From an uncultured Gammaproteobacteria bacterium (GTDB lineage Bacteria > Pseudomonadota > Gammaproteobacteria > Pseudomonadales > Pseudohongiellaceae), in NCBI GenBank assembly GCA_903926285.1, contig CAIYIP010000045.1:1-5306 (forward strand): a DNA stretch of 5,306 nt, written 5' to 3'. The notes under the pieces were generated by a model that was not told where the DNA came from, made no database searches, and saw only the letters and a list, made by a program, of their open reading frames with translations. The translations under genes and the position numbers were made by a program. Positions 1 to 5,306 of the stretch are shown piece by piece; positions within the stretch are counted from its first letter, which is position 1; every line of letters begins with the position of its first letter.

Positions 1-52
1 CACTTTCATGGAGAAGGCCTTAACTAAGAGTCATTCAACTGGATACTGTTCT

Positions 53-1519
53 TTATTCTTCAATACGCCGCACAAATTCCTGCATGATGAGACTGTAGAG
101 CTCATTGCCGAGATACTGATCCTCGACACCGGTTTCGATGCTCGGATTGTCGTTCACTTCTATCACGTAGGCTTTGTCGCCCCACTGTTTGACATCAACA
201 CCATAGAAACCATCGCCTATTTGTTTGGTGGCCTTCAACGCAGCCTGCAGCACTGCACGTGGCACCTCAAAGGTGGGCAAGGTATCGAAGCCACCGGACT
301 TGGTCTTGTCGTTGGTTTCATCCTTGTGGCGATAAATCTGCCAGTGGTCCTTGACCATGTAGTATCGGCACGCGTAGAGCGCCTTGTTGTTGAGGATACC
401 AATGCGCCAGTCAAAATCGGTGTAGAGAAATTCCTGCGCGAGCAGAAGACTCGATTCCGCAAATAAGGGTTTTGACTTGGCACGCAGCTCATCCATGTCT
501 TCCACCTTGACCATGCCGCGCGAGAAAGAACCATCAGGGATCTTGATGACAATCGGAAAACCAAGCGTTTCAGCCGCCATTTCGAGCTGTTCCGGACGGT
601 CACGACTCAGGAAAAGCGTTTTTGGCGCCGGCACTCCGGTAGTGGCGAACAAGTCAGCGAGGTAAATTTTATTGGTGCAGCGCAAAATAGAGGTTGGATC
701 ATCGATCACAACGAGGCCCATACTTTCCGCCTTTTTGGCGAAACGGTACGTGTGGTGCTCGATACCTGTGGTTTCGCGAATAAACAGTGCGTCGTATTCT
801 GGCAAGCGCATGAAATCGTCGGGGGTAATGATCTCCACGTTCACACCCAGGTTCTTGCCAGCCTGGATGAATTTCTTGATCGCCGACATGTTGCTCGGTG
901 GCAGGACTTCCTTTTCGTTTACCAGAATCGCAAGATCATATTTGGCATGTTTACGCGTCTTCTTCGGATGCCAGATTTCGCGGCTGAAATTGTCGAGCGC
1001 TTCGCCGAACGCAGTTTCTTCAGCATCCGTCAGACTCTTGTGGTCAATGATGCCGAGATCCGCAATCACCCAGTTGCCATCAAGGTATTTGAGCGTGAGC
1101 GATACTATGGGTGAGGGAAATCGTTCGAACACAACACGTGCCAATGGTTTGAGTGATGGCTCTTCCACCTGGCCAAAATAAGTTTTGAATTCGAGTTGTT
1201 CAGGATGCTCCTGGTTTTTGTACATCTTGTTGAGCGCTTCAAACAGTTCATCAACGTTCAGCTGGTACAGCAGTGGCGACCAGATATCGTTGAGCACTTT
1301 GCTCGGCGGAATGACGTGATGGCCTTTGGCTTCTGCAAGCAGTGAACAATAGTAACCCTCGCTCAGGTAGCTGTAGTCGCTGCACAGGTTGATGACGCGG
1401 ACACGCTGATTCGGGACTGTTTTCAACGCGAGATATTGATCGAAGGAGATTACCAGATCGCTTGGATAGTAGGGTTCCCAGTCTTCCAGCCTATCCACAA
1501 CGATAAGGACATTGGACAT
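53..1519 (-). CDS. RimK-like ATP-grasp ligase with RLAN N-terminal domain
   Basis: This is a complete 488-residue soluble protein with no signal peptide or membrane segment. Residues about 1-190 match the RLAN (RimK-like ATP-grasp N-terminal) type, beginning MSNVLIVVDRLEDWEPYYPS. Residues about 195-485 form an ATP-grasp domain. Visible motifs are the TNKIYLADLF helix (282-291), the glycine-rich nucleotide loop IPDGSFSRGMV (327-337), the QEFL...DWRIG segment (362-374) and the metal-binding end GVDV (440-443) plus EVNDNPS (454-460), where E454 and N456 are the expected Mg ligands. ATP-grasp ligases of the RimK group join an amino acid or peptide to a carboxylate through an acyl phosphate. True RimK adds glutamates to ribosomal protein S6, but that enzyme is much shorter and lacks this N-terminal domain, so the substrate here is unknown. 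The frame stays open up to 1648, but ATG at 1519 is chosen because homology begins there and a GGAGA precedes it. It is divergent from the GNAT gene at 1729, a partnership also seen elsewhere. Family assignment is confident; the reaction is inferred. Confidence 0.93.
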   Translation of the reverse strand: MSNVLIVVDRLEDWEPYYPSDLVISFDQYLALKTVPNQRVRVINLCSDYSYLSEGYYCSLLAEAKGHHVIPPSKVLNDIWSPLLYQLNVDELFEALNKMYKNQEHPEQLEFKTYFGQVEEPSLKPLARVVFERFPSPIVSLTLKYLDGNWVIADLGIIDHKSLTDAEETAFGEALDNFSREIWHPKKTRKHAKYDLAILVNEKEVLPPSNMSAIKKFIQAGKNLGVNVEIITPDDFMRLPEYDALFIRETTGIEHHTYRFAKKAESMGLVVIDDPTSILRCTNKIYLADLFATTGVPAPKTLFLSRDRPEQLEMAAETLGFPIVIKIPDGSFSRGMVKVEDMDELRAKSKPLFAESSLLLAQEFLYTDFDWRIGILNNKALYACRYYMVKDHWQIYRHKDETNDKTKSGGFDTLPTFEVPRAVLQAALKATKQIGDGFYGVDVKQWGDKAYVIEVNDNPSIETGVEDQYLGNELYSLIMQEFVRRIEE

Positions 1520-1530
1520 GTAATATGTGG

Positions 1531-1535
1531 TCTCC
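1531..1535 (-). promoter_or_regulatory. Ribosome binding site of the RimK-like gene
   Basis: On the minus strand the bases read GGAGA, 11 nt before the ATG at 1519. The spacing is slightly long but workable. It supports this start over the upstream in-frame ATGs at 1588 and 1648, whose encoded extension is rich in Cys, His and Ser and unlike the family. Confidence 0.55.
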
Positions 1536-1600
1536 GTGGGCGAGGCATAGTGAAGGGGACAATGCGAGGCAGTATGCCTTTTTTTCATGTCAAAGCAAGA

Positions 1601-1624
1601 CTGAATCCTAGGCTGAATGCTAGA
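1601..1624. repeat. Two tandem 12-bp direct repeats in the divergent promoter region
   Basis: CTGAATCCTAGG (1601-1612) is followed immediately by CTGAATGCTAGA (1613-1624), identical at 10 of 12 positions. The second copy overlaps the candidate extended -10 of the GNAT gene. Tandem half-sites like this can bind a regulator, but two copies only could also be chance or a small duplication. Confidence 0.6.
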
Positions 1625-1728
1625 ATTTCCGCAGCAAGAAATACTCAAACTCCCACAATGCCGTTTAGTTTACAGTGGACCAAATTTCACTCATCCCTTC
1701 AGCACTCACTTTGCAGCAAGACCGCCAA

Positions 1729-2205
1729 ATGAAAGCAGGAAAAACCACGCATTTTGTTATCCGCAAAGCCAGGCCTGAAGATTTCAGCCAATTGATGGAA
1801 CTCGAAACCGGCAGTTTCAGCTGCGAACGCCTCAGCCCGCGCCGCATGCACCACTGGCTTGAAGCCCCTAATGGCATACTCCTTGTAGCGGTCGCTGCTG
1901 ACGCTACCAGGCATGTGCTTGGCTACTGCCTCGCCTTTACGCGTAGCGACAGCACTGTGGCGCGCGCCTATTCCCTGGCTATATCGCCAGCAGCCAGAGG
2001 CAAAGGCCTCGGTCGACTGCTGATGGAAGGCATGGCAAAAGCCAGCAAACGCAAAGGCTGCACCGCAGTCCGCCTCGAAGTCGCAAAAAACAACACGATC
2101 GCAATAACGCTTTACGAAAAACTAAATTATTCTACTTATATGAGTCTCCCCGAATACTACGAAGACGGCCAGGACGCCTGGCGCATGCAGAAACCGTTAA
2201 ATTAG
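1729..2205 (+). CDS. RimI-like GNAT N-acetyltransferase, stand-alone
   Basis: This encodes a 158-residue cytoplasmic GNAT enzyme, predicted to transfer acetyl from acetyl-CoA to an amine. It opens with the first beta strand FVIRKARPEDF (9-19). The acetyl-CoA motif A is YSLAISPAARGKGLGRLLME (81-100), with the R-x-x-G-x-G loop at R90-G95. Motif B follows as RLEVAKNNTIAITLYEKLNY (115-134), where N121/N122 and Y129 sit at the usual CoA and acid positions. It ends in PEYYEDGQDAWRMQK, a tail like that of RimI-like proteins encoded beside RLAN/RimK-like ligases. In many relatives a C39-type peptidase domain follows this point; here a stop codon does, and no remnant is seen in the 140 bp downstream. 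The frame extends upstream to a GTG at 1675, but ATG at 1729 fits the domain start best; no strong Shine-Dalgarno is seen for either. The target may be a peptide handled with the divergent ligase, or ribosomal protein S18 as for true RimI; the gene context favours the former. Confidence 0.9.
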   Translation: MKAGKTTHFVIRKARPEDFSQLMELETGSFSCERLSPRRMHHWLEAPNGILLVAVAADATRHVLGYCLAFTRSDSTVARAYSLAISPAARGKGLGRLLMEGMAKASKRKGCTAVRLEVAKNNTIAITLYEKLNYSTYMSLPEYYEDGQDAWRMQKPLN

Positions 2206-2216
2206 GCATCTGATGA

Positions 2217-2237
2217 ATGTACGAGATGCATGTACGA
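2217..2237. repeat. Short direct repeat ATGTACGA, two copies
   Basis: ATGTACGA occurs at 2217-2224 and 2230-2237, a 13-bp period, just after the GNAT stop codon. It is too short to assign a role and may be chance. Confidence 0.3.
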
Positions 2238-2281
2238 CACTCTTCCTAAGCCAGCCGCCGTTAATTTGCGACAACTCCCAC

Positions 2282-2310
2282 AAGCCGCTGGAGGCCGGGC
2301 GGCTTTGTTT
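2282..2310 (+). terminator. Probable rho-independent terminator after the GNAT gene
   Basis: AAGCCGC (2282-2288) pairs perfectly with GCGGCTT (2299-2305) around a 10-nt loop, followed by TGTTT, so the 3' side reads as a T-rich tail broken by one G. It lies about 77 bp after the GNAT stop and 39 bp before leuS, so it should separate the two transcripts. An upstream AGCCGCC (2253-2259) could pair with GGCGGCT (2298-2304) instead, which would compete with the terminator stem. Confidence 0.6.
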
Positions 2311-2348
2311 GGTATTCTTCGCAGTCATTTTTCACATCAGCACAGCCC

Positions 2349-4826
2349 ATGTCAGCCAAAATCACCGAAGACTATACCCATCAGGAAGTTGAAGCCGCAG
2401 CGCAAGCCTACTGGCGCGACCACAGCAGTTTCAAAGTTGCCGTAAATCCTTCCAAGCCCAAATTCTATTGCCTGTCGATGTTCCCCTACCCGAGCGGCCG
2501 TTTGCACATGGGTCACGTGCGCAACTACACGATCGGCGATGTAATTTCCCGCTTCCAACGCATGCGCGGCCGCAACGTGCTGCAACCGATGGGTTGGGAT
2601 GCGTTTGGCCTGCCTGCCGAAAATGCCGCGATGAAGCATAACGTGCCGCCCGCAAAATGGACTTTCGAAAATATCGCTTACATGCGCAAGCAGCTGCAGC
2701 AACTTGGTTATGCCTACGACTGGGATCGCGAACTAGCCACATGCCATCCGGATTATTACCGTTGGGAACAATGGTTCTTCTGCCGCCTGTTCGAGAAAGG
2801 CCTCGTCTACAAGAAAGAAGCCGAAGTGAACTGGGATCCCGTCGATCAAACTGTGCTCGCTAACGAACAGGTGATAGATGGCCGCGGCTGGCGCTCAGGA
2901 GCACTCGTTGAACGCCGCAGAATTCCGCAATGGTTCATCAAGATCACCGCTTATGCAGAGGAACTGCTGGCTGACCTCGACAAGCTAGACGGCTGGCCTG
3001 AACGCGTGCGCGTGATGCAGCAAAACTGGATAGGTCGCTCCGAAGGCCTGGAGTTTGAATTCAAGGTTGCAGGCAGCGATGACGTAATGACTGTCTATAC
3101 CACGCGCCCCGACACAATCATGGGTGTTACTTATTGCGCAATTGCTGCACAGCATCCTCTGGCCTTGAAGGCTGCGGAACATAATCCGGCTATTGCCGCC
3201 TTCATAAAACGCCAGGACAACATCAAGCTCGCAGAAGCCGACATGGCCACGCTCGAAAAAGAAGGCATCGATTCAGGCATCTGGGCGATCCATCCACTTA
3301 CGGGCGAACAGGTGCCGGTGTGGATTGCGAATTTTGTGCTGATGACCTACGGCTCAGGTGCTGTCATGTCGGTACCCGCTCACGATCAGCGCGACTATGA
3401 GTTTGCGCAGAAATACCAGCTAAGCATCAAACAAGTTATCAAGCCTGCAGGTAATGAACACTGCGACATAAGCAAGACTGCGTTTGTCGACAAGGGCATT
3501 CTTATTGATTCAGGTGTTTATAGCGGTCTCGATTTTCACCAGGCCTTTTCGCAACTGGTTGATCATTTCACAACGCGGGGCACTGGTCGCAAGACCGTAA
3601 ATTTCCGCCTGCGCGACTGGGGTATCAGCCGCCAGCGTTACTGGGGCGCACCGATTCCGATCATCAATTGCGCAACCTGCGGCGCGCAGCGCGTTCCGGA
3701 CAAGGACCTGCCCGTGGTGCTGCCGGTAGACGTGGAATTTGATGGCAGCGGCTCGCCCATCAAGAAGATGGCCAGCTTCATCAATTGTGAGTGTCCCAAA
3801 TGCGGCGGCAAGGCTGAACGTGAAACGGATACCTTCGACACCTTCATGGAATCTTCCTGGTACTACGCACGTTTCTGCAGTGCGCGTTATGAAGACGGGA
3901 TGCTGAACAAAGAGGAAGTTGACTATTGGCTGGATGTCGACCAGTACATCGGCGGCATCGAACATGCCATCCTGCATTTGCTCTACTCACGTTTCTTCCA
4001 CAAGCTCATGCGCGATGAAGGCCTTGTCAAAACCGACGAACCTTTCAAACGCCTACTGACTCAGGGCATGGTGCTGAAAGACGGTTCCAAAATGTCCAAG
4101 TCGCAGGGCAACACGGTTGACCCAGAAGGACTGATTGCCGAGTACGGTGCTGATACCGTGCGTATGTACATGATGTTCACATCGCCGCCCGACCAGAGTC
4201 TCGAATGGTCCGACAATGGCGTGGAAGGCGCATACCGCTTTCTGAAACGCCTCTGGAAGTTGATTGGCGGCTTTACGCCCGGTTACCAGGAAGTATTACC
4301 CACCCAACTCAATGATGCGCAAAAAGAACTGCGCCTGAAAACCCATGCCACCATCAAAAAAGTTACTGATGATTATGATCGGCGCCAGGTATTCAATACT
4401 GCTATCGCTGCGGTAATGGAGCTCTACAACGAGCTCAGCAAGTTCATGAGCACACAGGAACTGACAGAAGGTAGCCAAAACCAGGCGGTGGTGCAGGAAG
4501 CCATGGAAGCCATGATATTGCTGCTCGCGCCTATCGTGCCGCATATGTGTCATGTGCTCTGGCAGCATCTGGGCAATGAAACTGCAATCATCGATGCCGC
4601 ATGGCCGGTGCATGACGAAACTGCACTCGTGCAAAACAAGGTCAGTATCGCCGTGCAGGTAAATGGCAAACTACGCACAGTTCTTGAACTGCCAGTCGGC
4701 AGCAGCAAGGAAGTGATCGAAGCTGCTGCCTTTGCAGATGAAACTATTGTGAAATTTACCACAGGACAAACAGTGCGCAAGGTGATCGTAGTTCCCGAGC
4801 GTCTTATCAATATAGTGGTGAGCTAA
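2349..4826 (+). CDS. leuS: Leucyl-tRNA synthetase (LeuRS)
   Basis: This complete class I synthetase of 825 residues attaches leucine to tRNA-Leu in the cytoplasm using ATP. The Rossmann catalytic domain carries HIGH as HMGH (53-56) and KMSKS at 581-585. The CP1 editing domain (about 228-420) keeps the key features TTRPDT (251-256) and HDQRDYEFA (345-353), where D349 matches the conserved editing aspartate, so post-transfer editing should work. After CP1, a zinc-type knuckle has C441, C444, C480, C482 and C485. The other zinc site seen in some LeuRS has lost its cysteines (NWDPVDQ at 161-167 and GRGWRS at 178-183). The anticodon-binding helices (about 610-750) and the C-terminal tRNA-binding domain ending in RLINIVVS are intact. 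It is about 35 residues shorter than E. coli LeuRS (860) because the leucine-specific insertion before KMSKS is missing (MVLKDGSKMSKS). The start fits the family, though no Shine-Dalgarno precedes it. lptE follows after 1 nt. Confidence 0.99.
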   Translation: MSAKITEDYTHQEVEAAAQAYWRDHSSFKVAVNPSKPKFYCLSMFPYPSGRLHMGHVRNYTIGDVISRFQRMRGRNVLQPMGWDAFGLPAENAAMKHNVPPAKWTFENIAYMRKQLQQLGYAYDWDRELATCHPDYYRWEQWFFCRLFEKGLVYKKEAEVNWDPVDQTVLANEQVIDGRGWRSGALVERRRIPQWFIKITAYAEELLADLDKLDGWPERVRVMQQNWIGRSEGLEFEFKVAGSDDVMTVYTTRPDTIMGVTYCAIAAQHPLALKAAEHNPAIAAFIKRQDNIKLAEADMATLEKEGIDSGIWAIHPLTGEQVPVWIANFVLMTYGSGAVMSVPAHDQRDYEFAQKYQLSIKQVIKPAGNEHCDISKTAFVDKGILIDSGVYSGLDFHQAFSQLVDHFTTRGTGRKTVNFRLRDWGISRQRYWGAPIPIINCATCGAQRVPDKDLPVVLPVDVEFDGSGSPIKKMASFINCECPKCGGKAERETDTFDTFMESSWYYARFCSARYEDGMLNKEEVDYWLDVDQYIGGIEHAILHLLYSRFFHKLMRDEGLVKTDEPFKRLLTQGMVLKDGSKMSKSQGNTVDPEGLIAEYGADTVRMYMMFTSPPDQSLEWSDNGVEGAYRFLKRLWKLIGGFTPGYQEVLPTQLNDAQKELRLKTHATIKKVTDDYDRRQVFNTAIAAVMELYNELSKFMSTQELTEGSQNQAVVQEAMEAMILLLAPIVPHMCHVLWQHLGNETAIIDAAWPVHDETALVQNKVSIAVQVNGKLRTVLELPVGSSKEVIEAAAFADETIVKFTTGQTVRKVIVVPERLINIVVS
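4817..4822 (+). promoter_or_regulatory. Ribosome binding site for lptE inside the end of leuS
   Basis: GGTGAG lies within the last leuS codons, 5 nt before the GTG at 4828. It supports GTG as the lptE start and suggests that lptE translation is coupled to termination of leuS at 4824-4826. Confidence 0.45.
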
Positions 4827-4827
4827 A

Positions 4828-5306
4828 GTGAAAAATATGTTGTCTGTGCGTTTTGGCATTTATGGTGTGCGCGCTTGCTGCATTAAGCAGTTGCGGCTTC
4901 AGCCTGCGTGGCACTGCTGCTCTGCCTGCCGCACTACAGACCATGCAAATACAAAGCACTGATGCGAACAGCGACATAGTGCGTGAATTGCGCCGCGTTT
5001 TACGTAACAACGATGTTGATGTGGAAGCAGTCGAGCAAAGCAGTGGTTATCGCCTGCAAATCGGGCAAGAGCAAAACAGTGAGCGCGCGCTGAGTGTCAA
5101 CAACCTGGCGCGTGCAGGGGAATATCAGCTTACGATGAGTGTGCCTTTCCAGTTGCTCAATACCGGCACCTCTGTGCTGGGGCCGGAAACAATAAGCCTC
5201 GAACGCGTCTATCTTGCTGATCCGGAAAATGCTGCGGCCAAAAGCGATGAAGCCAGGCTGATCCAGCAGGAAATGCGTCGCGAGCTCGCATTGCAAATAC
5301 TTCGCC
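4828..5306 (+). CDS. lptE: LPS-assembly lipoprotein LptE, partial at the 3' end, apparent frameshift near the start
   Basis: LptE is the outer-membrane lipoprotein that plugs LptD and helps deliver lipopolysaccharide to the cell surface. The main frame is open from the ATG at 4862 to the window end (148 codons). It reads LSSC|GFSLRG, a lipobox with the family's Cys-Gly-Phe-x-Leu-Arg start, then EYQLTMSVPFQLL, the family's central strand pair, and a region resembling the NPxxAxAK...EM segment of E. coli LptE. From ATG 4862 alone the signal peptide would lack its positive N-terminus. GTG at 4828, 1 nt after the leuS stop and with a GGTGAG behind it, encodes MKNMLSVR in another frame that runs to a stop at 4960-4962 (44 codons). 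Dropping one T from the TTTT at 4851-4854 joins the two into MKNMLSVRLAFMVCALAALSSC, spoken here in two parts: charged MKNMLSVR, then hydrophobic LAFMVCALAAL before the lipobox. The identity is well supported by sequence and by the conserved leuS-lptE order. Whether the frameshift is a sequence error or real is open. Confidence 0.88.

Larger units (their letters stand above)
1520..1728. promoter_or_regulatory. Divergent intergenic region of the RimK-like and GNAT genes
   Basis: This stretch of about 210 bp separates two outward-facing starts, so both promoters should lie here. On the plus strand TGCTAGAAT (1618-1626) resembles an extended -10 element, but no good -35 lies about 17 bp upstream. 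On the minus strand TTGACA (1588-1593) is a perfect -35 hexamer but has no clear -10 at 16-18 bp. A weaker pair is TTGCTT (1593-1598) with CATACT (1571-1576), spaced 16 bp. The region also holds a 12-bp tandem repeat (1601-1624) and two copies of GCGAGGCA (1540-1547 and 1564-1571). The role follows from gene layout; the exact promoters are guesses. Confidence 0.5.

Noticed and set aside
8..466. 152-codon plus-strand open frame opposite the end of the RimK-like gene
   Set aside because: It lies antisense within a well-supported ATP-grasp gene, and its product resembles no family I recognise.
1520..1648. 43-residue N-terminal extension of the RimK-like frame starting at 1648
   Set aside because: The extension is rich in Cys, His and Ser, has no ribosome site and precedes a start that matches the family with a GGAGA behind it. 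It also covers the likely promoter region.
1675..1728. GTG at 1675 as the start of the GNAT protein, adding 18 residues
   Set aside because: The added residues precede the first GNAT strand without matching the family, and no good ribosome site is seen. The ATG at 1729 is preferred but not proven.
2230..2445. 71-codon frame across the leuS start, as a leader peptide or small gene
   Set aside because: It has no ribosome site, crosses the terminator-like hairpin, runs into leuS in another frame and has only scattered leucines.
3510..3977. 155-codon minus-strand frame inside leuS
   Set aside because: It is antisense to intact, strongly conserved LeuRS coding sequence, so it is best explained as a shadow frame.
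5000..5296. 98-codon minus-strand frame near the right end
   Set aside because: It is antisense to the recognised LptE coding frame and shows no independent motif or ribosome site.

Overview
The window looks like chromosomal DNA of a gammaproteobacterium. The main clues are the leuS-lptE gene order, a LeuRS that resembles the shorter gammaproteobacterial type (recalled for Legionella- and Coxiella-like lineages), and an outer-membrane LPS-assembly lipoprotein, which implies a diderm. No genus can be named. Base composition looks balanced and does not change visibly between genes. There are no rRNA or tRNA genes, CRISPR arrays or insertion sequences.

The left part (1-2205) holds a divergent gene pair. 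On the minus strand (53-1519) lies a complete 488-residue RimK-like ATP-grasp ligase with the RLAN-type N-terminal domain. On the plus strand (1729-2205) lies a 158-residue GNAT acetyltransferase of the RimI-like type. They share an intergenic region of about 210 bp that carries a nearly perfect tandem 12-bp repeat. Homologues of these two proteins often sit together in proteobacteria as a poorly characterised peptide-ligation/modification set, where the GNAT is commonly fused to a C39-type peptidase. Here the GNAT stops after the acetyltransferase domain, which is the most system-like observation in the window.

The middle part (2206-2348) is a short non-coding gap with a probable rho-independent terminator for the GNAT gene. 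An alternative, mutually exclusive hairpin arm lies upstream of it.

The right part (2349-5306) is a housekeeping operon. It has complete leuS (leucyl-tRNA synthetase, 825 residues, no leucine-specific insertion before KMSKS), followed after 1 nt by lptE, which runs off the window end. lptE is only readable as a normal lipoprotein if a one-base frameshift in a TTTT run (4851-4854) within the signal-peptide region is corrected. This is either a sequence error or a real lesion. LeuRS charges tRNA-Leu in the cytoplasm; LptE is the outer-membrane partner of LptD. The pairing reflects conserved gene order rather than a shared pathway.
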